A stretch of 64,000 nucleotides of DNA from Corythucha ciliata. Its lineage: Eukaryota > Arthropoda > Insecta > Hemiptera > Tingidae. The stretch covers positions 46,066,164 to 46,130,163 of the forward strand of contig CM075941.1 in the NCBI GenBank assembly GCA_038030265.1. Direction: 5' to 3'. Under the pieces are notes generated by a model. The model was not told the origin of the DNA and ran no database searches. It saw only the letters and a list, made by a program, of their open reading frames with translations. The translations under genes were made by a program, and so were the position numbers. Positions 11,274 through 22,400 of this stretch are shown piece by piece (position 1 is the first letter of the stretch; each line of letters begins with the position of its first letter).

Positions 11274-11845
11274 TTATCCTGAAGATGTATCTATGTAATT
11301 GGCAACTCCATCAATTCCTGATAAAATTTGCTCGATTGTCCTTTGAAAAAGACCCGGCGCAAACGAAACGCCGAAAGGAAGGCGTCTGTAACGAAAAAAA
11401 CCTTTATGAGTAGCTATTAACAAATACTTTCGGGATGATTCTTCAACTTCTATTTGAAGACAAGCGTCGCGTAGATCAATATCTGAGAATTGTTCACCGC
11501 CATTAAGTTTAGTTGATAATTCTTCGAATGTCGGTATTGGGTGATGATCAGAGTGAATACAAGGATTTATCGTCACTTTGAAGTCCCCACAAACTCGTAA
11601 CTTCCCATTTGACTTAGTTGTAACTACCAGCGGAGAAGCCCATTCAATAGGCGTCAACGTTGGATTAACTTCTTCGAGGATTCCAGCTTCAACCAACCTG
11701 AGAAGCTCTTTTTCGAGGCTATTTGTCAATGAAAATGGAACTCTCCTAGGCCGAAATTTTTTTGGTTCAACGTTATGCTTCAAATGGATAACAGCTTTGT
11801 GTGTTTTTATTGTTCCAGTGCCTTCCCTGAAAACATCTTTAACTC
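11274..11845 (-). pseudogene. Ty3/Gypsy reverse transcriptase fragment
   Basis: From 11783 the reading is clear: PRRVPFSLTNSLEKELLRL, GILEEV, EWASPLVVTTKSNGKLRVCG, the motif A strand FSDIDLRDACLQIEVEE, and RRLPFGVSFAPGLFQRTIEQ. It ends at NYIDTSSG followed by a stop. The family has YxDD at the catalytic centre. Here the second aspartate is missing (YID followed by T) and the frame closes four codons later. Upstream, a frameshift near 11840 separates a short LFDELK segment from the FREGTG-like stretch. The enzyme is inactive. Confidence 0.87.
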
Positions 11846-11895
11846 GTCGAACAGCTTTTGTAGCGTTTTTTCAATAGCATTTTGCAAACTGCCGA

Positions 11896-12162
11896 TTAAG
11901 GTAAATGAAGTTCAAATGCCATAGTCCAGTTCATTCCAAACAACGGCACGTCTGTAGCTTTAATTACAATTACTGGTAAAACTACTTTTCTGCTGAACCC
12001 TCTTACTTCCACACTAGCTTTTCCCAGCGTACCCACTTTGTGTCCTGTGTACGCCACTAAATTAGGCGTATTTTCCAGTGGGGGCGAGCCAATTTTTTCC
12101 CACAACGACTCGCTTATAACTGATTTGGATGCACCTGAATCGTACAGCATATCGACCATCAC
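11896..12162 (-). pseudogene. Retrotransposon aspartic protease fragment
   Basis: The frame carries DSGASKSVISESLWEKIG, a retropepsin-type catalytic loop (usually DTGAS or DSGAS), and a later VPLFGMNWTMAF where the family has LLGRDWL-like text. It ends at a stop just before the reverse-transcriptase block, so protease and polymerase are out of frame. It is part of the 11274-13090 element. Confidence 0.78.
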
Positions 12163-12173
12163 CCCATTGATTT

Positions 12174-12503
12174 TTACGCTGATAAAGGCTTCAGAACCAA
12201 GTCAACGTTGCGACACTCACCATCCACTGCGTCTGAATCTGAAGAACACGTGACTTTGTTGGTGGTCGTCCGTTTCTTTATTTTGACGTTGCCTGTCTTC
12301 ATGCAAACTTTTGCGAAATGGTTGGTTTTTTTGCAATGTCGGCACTGCATACCCATGGCGGGGCATTTTACGTGGTCTTTGTGAATGGAATCGCCGCAAC
12401 TAAAACAATGTGTTCCTTCGACCAATGTAATAAGACGGTTCGGGTTGTTAAATTTAGACTCAACTCGATGTGTGTTCCTTCGATCTAGATTCCGATTCAG
12501 CAT
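12174..12503 (-). pseudogene. Gag nucleocapsid with two zinc knuckles
   Basis: The frame holds CFSCGDSIHKDHVKCPAMG followed by CRHCKKTNHFAKVC. The second is a perfect CX2CX4HX4C knuckle. The first is a longer variant typical of the same Ty3/Gypsy group. The knuckles bind RNA during packaging in the intact family. Flanking gag is out of frame with this piece. Confidence 0.82.
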
Positions 12504-12598
12504 ATTCTCCTGTTGTAGTTTCTAGATTCTAGATCTAGAGCCTCGATCTCATCGAAATATGTTTTGACCGAAGGGTGTTTACGAAGAATTTCCTGTTG

Positions 12599-13090
12599 TC
12601 AGTCTGCACTGTTGCTTCCAAAAATTAGCTGATCTCTCATACGCTCCATCACTGTGTCCCCAAACTGACATTTAATGGACTGGGTACGCAAACGGGCAAT
12701 GAATTCATTTGCTGATTCATCTTCAGATCGACACATAGAATTGGAATTGATGCGTTCGCAAAGTGAAATGTCTTTCCGCCCGAAATTCTTAGCTAGTACT
12801 TCATTCATTAAGTCACTTTATTCAACGGCTGAGGGTGAAAATAGTCCGCTATGACCCTGAAGGGTTTCGAACTAAGCTTAGCAAAGAGTAATGTCTCGCT
12901 TTAGATTTTCATCCTCGATACAGGACGCGGTGAGGGCGTAACTGAAACGTCCGAACCAGTACTCCCAGTCCTCAACATCGGGATTGAAACTCTCCATATC
13001 TAAATCTTTGAACTTGGGCCGAGTCACGTCAGTGTTCTCATTGTATTCAAAATCCCTTTTATGAGACGCTCGTTTTCTCCTCGTCGTCAT
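12599..13090 (-). pseudogene. Gag capsid region, frameshifted
   Basis: Translation begins at an ATG at 13090 (MTTRRKR) and gives ESFNPDVEDWEYWFGRFSYA, a common start of Gypsy gag. It stops at 12878. A second frame at 12877-12809 gives LLAKLSSKPFRVIADYFHP. A third, at 12808-12599, gives ANEFIARLRTQSIKCQFGD and RMRDQLIFG. All three align in order with retrotransposon gag, so at least two frameshifts have accumulated. Confidence 0.78.
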
Positions 13091-13766
13091 TTGTAGGATC
13101 TAAGTTAATAAGTCAATCGCATTGAAACGGAGAAACTAAAAAACCGTTTATTAATTCTTAAAAGTCATGTGAAAACAAAACCAATTGTGATGCTACAGAT
13201 GGTGTGAGAAAGAGGGGGGAAGAAGCGTTTTCTGGGGTTTAATTTTTCTTGTTATTTGTAAACAAAACATTTTAGAGTTTCCTCAAATGCTTCAAAACTG
13301 CTCTTTGACGTAATTTTTCCCTCGCACTATCCATCCCCTCCTAAAGAACTTTGAAATTTATTAAAAAATCACCTGACGCACCAATCGGGCTGCAACTAAC
13401 ATTGATATCGTTGTCCGCATGTGCCAATTCACTGGTATACTTTTCCCCCCAATCGGGCATTCATGCGAGTTCCCCATTTGGCACATTCAAAAACTGAATT
13501 CACTGATTTTGTTTCATTCATCCAAAGGCAGATTTCCGATCATTAAAATGAAAATGTCGTTAACTTGGCTCCTCCAAACACAAATTTCACGCATTTTCGC
13601 TCGTTCAGTAAGACACATATTTCATGGTTTCGGTTCTTTTAAAACCGAAGTTACCTGGCTTCCACGCTTCATGGATTTTGCCTCTTTGATTCAATAGCGG
13701 TCTAAAACAAACGTGTCAAAAGAAAACTATTCAGAGACCAAGATCCTAAGGAGACGTTAAACCTAA
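13091..13766. other. No recognisable feature
   Basis: This is where a 5' LTR and primer-binding site of the neighbouring retrotransposon would be expected. I see no direct-repeat partner on the far side of the element and no convincing tRNA-complementary site. The open frame at 13419-13697 has no recognisable domain. Confidence 0.4.
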
Positions 13767-15080
13767 TAGTTCGAGAGCTGTCGACAGTCTCATTCAACTA
13801 GAAGAACATAGTCACGAAAGGCGTGCAAAATGATGGCATATGACCCCCTATTTACGATTCCGGGAGTCTGCCATGCCGTAACCGGGGCCTAAGGATTTTT
13901 ATAGCTAATTAAAGCCCTTAATTTGGGACATGAATTTAACCGGAAGAACATAGTCCTGAAACTGGTCTCATTCGAAAGGTTTTATTGAGCTTATTACGAA
14001 TATGATCGTCTGCCTGGGGCATTTGCCCTCTGTGGCTCGTAAACTCACGAAATTAGGGATAATAATTAACCGGAAGAATGAAGTCCGGAAAATGGTCTCA
14101 TGCAACAGGTTTTACGTAGCTGTATACGTAAATGTTCGTCTGCCAGCATCTGCCAGGGGCATTTGCCTTCTGTGGTCACTCAAACCACACAGAGGGAGAA
14201 TCATTAACCAGAGGATCATAGTCCTGGAACTAGTCTCATTCGAAAGCTTTTGTGGAGCTGATTACGAATATGATCGTCTGCCGGCGTCTGTCTGGGGCAT
14301 TTGCCCACTGTTGCTCGTCAAACTCACGAAATTTTGGAAATTTCAAACTAACCGGAAGAACACAGGCCTAAAACTGGTCTCATTCGATTGGTTTTGTGAA
14401 GATGATTACAAATATGATCGTCTGCCGGCGCCCACTTGGGGCATTTGCCCTCGGTCGCCAGTCAAACCCACTAAATTAGGAATAATAATTAACCGGAAGA
14501 ACGAAATCGAAAGGTTTCATGTAGCTGAATTCAAAAATGATCGTCTGCCGGCGTCGGCCAGGTGCTCTTGCCCTCAGTGAAGTCAAACATCGCGAAGGGA
14601 AATTGCGTCCCGCCAAGGGAAAATGCCCCAAGCAAACGCCGCAGACGATCATAATATTCGTATTGAGGTCCATGACACCTGTTGAATGACGATCATTTTC
14701 GTTTTCAGCAACATAAAACCTGTTGCATAAGACCATTTTCCGGACTTCGTTCTTCGGGTTAGTTAAAATTCCCCAAATTTCGTAAGTTTGGCGAGCCACA
14801 GAGGGCAAATACCCCAGGCAGACGGCGGCAGATGATCATATTCGTAATCTGCTCCATAAAACCTTTCGAATGAGACCAGTTTCAGGACTATGTTCTTCCG
14901 GTTAAATACATGTCCCAAATTAAGGACTTTATTTAGCTATAAAATCCTTAGGCCCCAGATACGGTATGGCAGACTCTCGGACTCGTAAATAGGAGGTCAT
15001 AAGCCATCATTTTGCGCAGCTTTCATGACTATGTTCTTCCGGTTGAAATGGGACTGTCGACAGCTCTCGGTCTATAACTT
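13767..15080. mobile_element. Foldback-like element with tandem subrepeats in both arms
   Basis: The left end (GAGAGCTGTCGACAGTC, about 13771) reappears inverted at the right end (about 15054-15072). The following few hundred bases of each arm also match in inverted order, including GGGGCCTAAGGATTTT and 'aatttgggacatg'. Within the arms a unit of about 130-145 bp repeats. In the left arm, AACCGGAAGAAC-type starts lie at about 13938, 14068, 14205, 14350 and 14491. In the right arm the inverted units are near 14750, 14893 and 15033. The centre is near 14590-14630. Long terminal inverted repeats made of tandem subunits are the hallmark of Foldback/Galileo-type elements. No transposase and no clear target duplication were seen. 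The 192-codon frame at 14002-14580 is a by-product of the repeat. Confidence 0.8.
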
Positions 15081-15429
15081 GTATTAACCTTACCACCGAT
15101 TCGAAAGTGATTGAAATTGAAGGTGAATATTACAGGATTTGGGACCTTTGCAGGAACTGGGGGATTTGAGGGGGGGGGGGATTTGATGAGCAGGGGTGAG
15201 AGGGGGGGTAAAGGCGGCAAAATAGAGCTTCCCCCCCCCTCAGAAAATCCCTAGTTTCGGCCCTTCTGTTGACTGCCTACACTGCTTTGTTCAGTTCCCT
15301 TGCCACAGCGGTTCACATAGGCCCACGCCCGGAAGCAGGACGTCGTTTCATAGGTTAGAGGTCTTAACCTCTTTAAGGCTTTTAATAAATTTACGTTAAA
15401 GACGTTAAATAAAAAAGACTAGAGGGTAC
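15081..15429. other. Intronic stretch with G and C tracts
   Basis: Runs of about ten G (15171-15180), seven G and nine C (near 15228) dominate. The segment from 15240 to 15429 is unique-looking but shows no motif. On the minus strand it is the beginning of the presumed first intron of the ankyrin gene. Confidence 0.45.
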
Positions 15430-15747
15430 CTTGGGGATTTGTGAAAGTAGACCTTCGAGGCGCTGAGCCGTTACTTTTGGATTGGCTCGAAGAGCGTCGA
15501 AAACGATTCGAATTCGGTTTCGAGTCGGTTCGGAGCATCCCCGATGGTTGCCAGCCGACAGCAGAGCACTTCCAGACTGGAAGAAATTACTGACTGTTCC
15601 ACCCATAGGGGCTCGTATTGTTTTCAGTCGATGCCACCTGGTGGAATGAAACTTGCGATAAACGAGGAAACATATACCCCCGCAGAGGGCCAACGAAAAC
15701 GAACCTGATATAATCGGGACGTGTTCTCCTTGCAGAGACCTCGCCAT
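15430..15747 (-). CDS. Probable first exon of the ankyrin-repeat gene
   Basis: An ATG at 15747 opens 106 codons that end in phase 0 at the donor AAG|GTACCC (15429). The N-terminus contains a hydrophobic stretch, SFSLALCGGICFLV (about residues 16-29), flanked by basic residues, so a signal anchor or membrane segment is likely. The C-terminal half (RIVFDALRANPKVTAQRLEG, then LLSQIP) looks like the helical lead-in to ankyrin repeats. The next minus-strand exon with the matching phase is 7326-7486, which begins SENILVVHNEEGYNLLQ. I therefore infer one gene with a 7.9-kb intron. The joining is inference, while the exon itself looks genuine. An upstream ATG at 15817 is in another frame. Confidence 0.62.
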
Positions 15748-16457
15748 CTAGCGCTTTTGTGGAATCTGTCGCATCACCGTGGGAAGGACGCGTTCTTAGC
15801 GCTTCGTTCCAGCACAAATACCGTACACACGCTTTTTGTGTTTGAAACCACCAGAAAAGACTATTATTGTTGACAGAAACGAACGTTCAACCTCGTACGA
15901 TCGACAGTCACACCCGTACTTTTAGCCATCTCTGGAACTCTTCCACCAACAGAGCAATTTATCAACTTTCATTCAATTAAATGAGCGAAATCAGCTGCTC
16001 GCGAGTCAAATGAATCTGACAGGTAGAGGTTCCTGGGGGTGGTTGATGCTGCACAAGGGAGGCCGAAGTTGGCCGTCAGAGTGAATCCGATGACGCGGTG
16101 TGGGCGGGAAGCTGCCCCCGGGACAACCCACGGTTGAAAGGCGGCTTGTTCGACATTGCCGCTCTCTTCAGATGATGCTCTTCAGAAATTTCACGTAAGA
16201 ACGTTCAATTTACCTGGAATTTGACACTTTTTTCCCCCGTTCGTTTCAGGGGAGCAAGGACCGCACTCCCTAGCGTCACTGGCCTCTGCTACATGTCATC
16301 CGTCGAAATTTGTTATCAGTTGACGATAAGCTTTATCAAGGTCAGTCAGAGTGACTCGCTTTTGAAATTTGTTATGATTCACACTAAACAAATAAAAAAC
16401 ACTTCAAGTTCTTAAAAAAGTATTTTAGTGACATTTCGTAGACCATCCAGAGCGACA
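15748..16457. promoter_or_regulatory. Bidirectional promoter and 5' UTR region
   Basis: The ATGs of the ankyrin gene (15747, minus) and IST1 (16458, plus) are 710 bp apart and diverge. The interval is free of the short-period repeats that surround it, as expected for functional sequence. A possible 5'-UTR intron of IST1 is GTAAGA at 16195 to TTTCAG at 16249. Another acceptor-like TTTTAG precedes 16428. No TATA box stands out. Confidence 0.5.
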
Positions 16458-19400
16458 ATGTTTTCGTCTTCAGTTAAATATGCAAAACTCAAGACCAATC
16501 TCCGTCTAGCCATCAACAGGTTGAAACTTCTCGAAAAGAAGAAATCCGAACAGGCTCAGAAGGCTCGCAAGGAAATCGCCGACTACATATCCGACGGTAA
16601 AGTCGAGCGAGCTAAAATCCGCGTCGAGCACATCATACGCGAGGACTACATGGTCGAAGCTTTGGAACTGTTGGAAATGTACTGCGACTTGTTGTTGTCT
16701 CGTTTCGGAATGGTCCAGGAAATGAAGTGAGTTTTTTCAGTCCGTGTCTGCTTGGCTTAAACTCTATTTTCTTTCTTTTTTTTTTCACATCGCCTCAGAG
16801 GGTTGGACCCTAGTTTGGCCGAAGCGATTTCAAGCATTATCTGGTCGACGCCAAGAATCGGCAGTGAAATAGACGAATTGAAAGTAATCGCGGATCAATT
16901 GGCAGCCAAATATGGGAAGCCCTACGCTGATGTGAGTTCCTTTTCAGGCGTAAACATGTTTGAATTACGATAGACAGTCTTTTACGACTTTTTATTCCGT
17001 TTTTGATAAGGATTTATTGCTTTGCCCCAACCATGACTCCCCCCCCCCTCTCCACTAATAACACTAACGTTGTTAGTGTGACTCATTTGTCCCGTTGACG
17101 CATTAATTGTCTCCTGTAATCCCTCTGCTTTGATATTATTATATTATAGGCAGTGGCGTAACGATAGTGCGGTGGTAGGATTCGGTCCACCTAGGGTACC
17201 ATTCAATGATAATGGAAAGAGGAATGTGACAAAGCAAAACGATGACTCGGAAGGAAGGGGCGGAAAAATTAGCATTTTTTTCCAAACAGTGGCCCCTTTG
17301 TAAAACTCGAAAAATTGCTCAGTACTTGATGAGGTTTCAGGGAGTCGCCCGACCCGGGAAACGCGGGAATTTTCAATAGTCGGGAAATACCCGGGAATTT
17401 GGTAAATGATCCGGGATATTGTATTGGGGGGGGGGTGCCGTCCCGGCCAAGCCGAGTCCGGCGACACCAAATGGGCCCCTACGTCATACCCAGGGGGTCC
17501 CGGACTCGGAGGGGCTAGTACGGCTCCTCAAACCTCCTTACCCTCCCCAGAAACTCCAGTACTCGGACCCCCTGAGACCTGGTGAATTCTAGGTCGGTCA
17601 ATCTGTCCCTCCCAAATACTGCAAACCTCGCTGCCGCAAACCCCTCACTATAAGTGACCCGTTGTCACCTCCTCCACTCCACACCTCTCACATGTTGGGT
17701 CCCCTATTAGTAGGTCTATTCGTTTGTCGTCCGGAGCTGCACTATTAGCACTGAAAGTACTAACCTTTCATTATTTTTTCGCGTTATTTCACATGATAAC
17801 CCGGGAGGTTGCAAAATTTCGTGCTACTCGGAGTAGTCCGGGACGACAAACGAATAGACCTAGTCCCATCATGTGCAAGTGTCTCTGACCTGCGAAGTGC
17901 CCTGTAAATATTCCTACTGTCTTTCTAGTTTGCTTTCGTCCTAACCCTACCAGCCACTTTGTCGTGTTGGCATCATACCTTTTAATACCCTCTTTCGCTT
18001 GTCTAAAGTGGTTTTCTGCCTCCCGCAGTGCCTGGGCTTCCACTTTCGCCCAACCACGGATTTAACTGAGTCCTACTTCCCTTGCTACCCCCACCACTGG
18101 TTCTGGGCCGACATATTCTGTCATGGCCCCCTTCTTGGCCAGTTCGTCTGCTTTCTCAATCCCCGGGATGCCAGCATGACCTGGTACCCACCCTAATGTA
18201 ACCGTGTTACCCTCCGTAAGCAGTGCCGATATATACTAACTCTACAGCCCCCTACCGCCCCCGACTTGACCACCGGCCTGGAAATGGCCCCGAGGGCGGC
18301 TCGGCTGTCCGAGTATATCGTTATTCGCTTATTTGTCACTCCTTTCCGTCCCAGTTCAATTGCACAGGCCTCTATGGCCGCAACCTCCGCCTGGAACACC
18401 GTCGCATATTTCCCCAACGTCAGGCTCTCTGCCCAGTGGCGGATCCAAGGAAGGGGCCATGGCCCCTCCCTTGGAGTCGCGAGTCACGTCCGCAAAAACA
18501 TCATCAAAACAACTTCCCAAGTACACTAACGAGGGATTATCACCTTCTTAAATTTTAGGGTCGAAGGTTCTGGTCTGAGGCGGACGTGATTTATAAGTCC
18601 CCGACACATGTTTAACCGTGAAATACAGTCTTTTAAAATCGGTCCAGAAATGAGTGTTTCACGTCGTGGTCGTTGGTATCATCCGATTTTATCGACTCCA
18701 GGGTCACTAGTACGAAACAGCGTCCTTGGATCCCTTCTGTGGCATTTTCTTAAGACCATTCGTACCCAAGGTGACTAAACTTTCTACAGGTGCCGCAGAT
18801 CTTCGGCCATTACTGTCCTTCATCTACTTCAAGGGCAGTCCCAAGTGCCTTTGCGCTGGATCCAGTAGATTATTAATTGTTTTGGGTTGTGATTTTTGAG
18901 CATTCATTACCGTTAATTTAAAAATTAACTTGTTTTGCAGCTCTAGGGTGAGCAATCGGAAGCAAAGGACTGCTGGTGACGTCAGTCTCCACCCCACCCA
19001 TCCGATGGGCAGGGGGAAATCTGCGGCACCTGTAGTAAAGTTTAGTCACCTTGATTCGTACCCATAGGCCCCTGAGCTGCCCAGAGAGGTCCATGGGCAT
19101 CGAGATTCTTCCTTGGACTTCAGGGATGTCCGCGGGAAAGTTCGGGGGTGGTAAAAAACAGTGGGTTCACTGTGCGAACCCACACATTGATTCTTGTGAT
19201 CGGCAATTTGTCTCAATTTTCGGATTCCCCGTGTTTTTAAACCCTCCCGCGGAGAAACCCCAAAATATTAAGCTTCAGCCACTGATCTAGGATTTGCTCA
19301 TAGGAAGGGCATGGATATTGTGTTTCGCTCTATTAAAAATGGGTTGACAGCCGGCTAAACTAAAGGTAATCGCACCCCAAAGTGGTAAAACTGACGATTA

Positions 19401-22400
19401 GCGCCTTGCAAATGGCTGAACTGACTAAATGAGTGCCCTGAAAATTGTCAAACTGAAATTCCCGCTCTAAAAAAAAGCTAAAAGGACTTCAAGTGCCCTA
19501 AAAATGGCTAGCCTGATGATTCTTGCAGCTCTGAAAATGGCCAAACTGACAATTCGTGCTCCAAAAATGGCCAATACTGACCATTTCGCGCCTTTTGCTT
19601 GACGGAACACATTCGTGTCCCAAATGAAACGGTTAAACTGACTTTTTGCGCCCTGAAAATGCCTTGACAGATGATTCCCGCTCTGAAAAGTGCAAAACAG
19701 ATCATTCGCGTGCAATGAGTGGCAAAACTGACGATTCGCGCCTTGACACTGCCTAAACTGACTAGCGAGTTGTGCTCTAAAAATGGTGAAACCGACTTCA
19801 CGTGCCACGAATTCGCGCCATAAAATGCCTGAATAGGTGATTCCTGCCCTTATAATGGCCAAAATTGGACAATCGTGCGAAGAAAATTGCTAAACAAGCA
19901 ATGCAGGCAGTAAAAATTGGCCAAACTGGCAATTCCTGCTTCAAAAACGGCAAAACTTACATTCCATTCCAATTATGTCAAAACTGACTATTTCATCCCA
20001 GAAGTTATTTTAAATTCGCCTTGAACTTTTACCTTGTAATTTCACGTTTTTTTTTCGACTTATTTGAAAAAAGGAAAACTACTGCATATGCGGAATTTCC
20101 TGAAGATTAAAACGAGTCCTTGAAAACCAGGATTGGTGCCCTGCCAAGAAAGACACTAGTTTTCAAGCGTGCTCCACTGCCACTCCTTAACGTAGTTGAG
20201 GATATTCCCCGTAGCCTTCCTGGAGATGTCTCCCGGTTGAAGCACATCGTTTCCAAGGTGGTGAAAGCGTAACCGCCCCAGAGCCTCGCACTCACACAGT
20301 ACGTGCTCTGCTGTTTCCACGGCCAAGTCGCAAAATCTGCAAATGTCCGTGTCCTGGTTGTATAACCCAGTGTTCTCGGTGCCTCTCGTCCAACCACGCC
20401 TGCACCTGCCTCTTCGTGAAGGACTTCGTGACCCCGAGACTTGACTCCGGGCCTACGTAAGGCGTCTCTGATCCTCTCTTCGCGAGTTGATCAGCCATTT
20501 CATTCCCCTCAAACCCCTTGTGCCCCGGCACCCACATCAAAGTAAGGCTGTTTGCCGTTGCCACAGGCCGGAGGGCTTCAAGACATCCCCAAACTAGCTT
20601 CGAATTCACGACACTTGAGCCTAGGGCTTTAAGAGCTGCCTGGCTGTCAGACAGGATGAAGATCTTCGCTTTCCGAAGACCCCTCTCATTAATCTTCCGT
20701 GCACAGGCTTCTATAGAATAGATCTCCACCTGAAAGATGGTGGAGGTTGCCCCAAGGGACTCCCAATGCTGAAGCCTGGGGCCAAAGAGCCCAATGCCAG
20801 CACCCTCATCCTTCACAGATCCATCAGAATACCATACTTGCCTGCCGGGCTTGAACCTCGGCAAACCCTTATCCCAAAGGTCGCGGTTGCCTATATCGAC
20901 CTTAAAGGGTTTTTCAAAATCCATCCTCACATGCATGAGATCCGTAACGACTGGAAGGGGGTCGAGGAAACACAACTCCCCCAGATACAGGCTGTTTACG
21001 CTACACAAAGTCCCATGTTTCGTCAGAAACTCACAATACGATCATATAAGTTGCGAACTTTGCACCACAAACTGGCAATCCATGGACGGAAAAACGGTCA
21101 ATTTAGCCTCAAAACAAAGAGGTCTGAGCCCGGAAGTCCGCTACGAAAATCACTATTTTTCGACAAAAACCCAACCGGAACCAGGGGCGGTTTTATGGGG
21201 GTGGCGATAAGGGCGATTTATGACAGATGTCAATGACCGACAATTTTGCTTCTGGGACAATTTGGTCCCTTCAATAAAAACGTAATTTCTTCACCTTCAG
21301 CTTAAATTAACGGACTAAAACTTACGTCTAAGCTCCATACCTAAAAAATATGGCCGTATACAGACCCATACAACTTTTTATATCCCCCCTGCTCCCATCT
21401 GCAATAAATTTTCGCCTCAAAGCGATGACACAATCGGACAACTCGCGCGGTTGTAGGCTGGGTGAGCTAAACAGTGAGTTATTGTGAGGGACTCGTGGCA
21501 CCGAACAGTTCACTTGTGCCGAAAACTAAGATTTCTGAACCGACTTCTCCTGGTTGAATCACCATTTTTTCTATATGTATATTTGAGCTCCAAAGGCTCA
21601 ATTTCAAGTTTTTCACTAGAATCATCAATTTTCAGACCACTTGGGAACTTATCAAGAAAAAATTGACAGTAATGTAGGAGGGAATTGACAGTTTTTAGGT
21701 CGAAATTGACAGTTTTAGTGCGAAATCGGTAGTTGCCAGGATGAAATTTACAATTTATAAGACGAAATTGATAGTTAATTGGACAAAATTAACATAGGAC
21801 GAAATTGACAGTTTCCAATACGAAATTGATAACTTTGAACTGCGACAAAATTTACAATTTTGAATGACGAAATGGACAGTTTTGAGGACATAATGGACAG
21901 TTTATGGGACAAAATTGACAGTTTCTAGGATGGGATTGACAGTTTTGAACGACAAAATTTACGGTCACGAATGAAGATATTGACATTTCTGGTGAAATTG
22001 ACAGTTTTAATTCGAAATTGACAGTTTATGGGGCGAAATAGACAGTTTTTGGGACAAATGTCCATTGATACTTTCCAAGACGAAATTGACGGTTTCAAAC
22101 GACCAAACTTACAGTTTTGAATGACGAAATTGACATTTCCTGGGACGGAATTTACAGTTTCAAGGACGAAATTGACAGTTTCTAGTTCCTACTCGAGGGC
22201 TTCCGGTGATTGGGCTTGGCCTGAGCCCAAATTGTCCGATACAACTACTACCTCGGTTTTGAATCTTTTGTTATGATATAGAACGAAATTGACAATTTCC
22301 AAGTAAAAACTGTCAGTTCCCGGGGCGAAATTGATAGTTTAGTAGGACGAAATTCACAGTTTAAAAGACGAAATCGACTGATCAACGAACGAAATGGACA

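Larger units (their letters stand above)
11274..13090 (-). mobile_element. Degenerate Ty3/Gypsy LTR retrotransposon, gag-pol part
   Basis: Read on the minus strand, the order is gag (13090 to about 12600), two zinc knuckles (about 12400-12300), aspartic protease (about 12150) and the first part of reverse transcriptase (11783-11274). This is the Ty3/Gypsy order, and the wording of the motifs resembles the group found in nematodes and arthropods as K02A2.6-like or Mag-like elements. Several frameshifts separate the blocks. RNase H, integrase and both LTRs were not found, so the copy is truncated and dead. It lies in the presumed 7.9-kb first intron of the ankyrin gene, on the same strand. Confidence 0.85.

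Noticed and set aside
14002..14580. 192-codon open frame in the foldback-like element
   Set aside because: It spans several tandem subrepeats and has no recognisable motif. The repeating peptide simply follows the DNA repeat.
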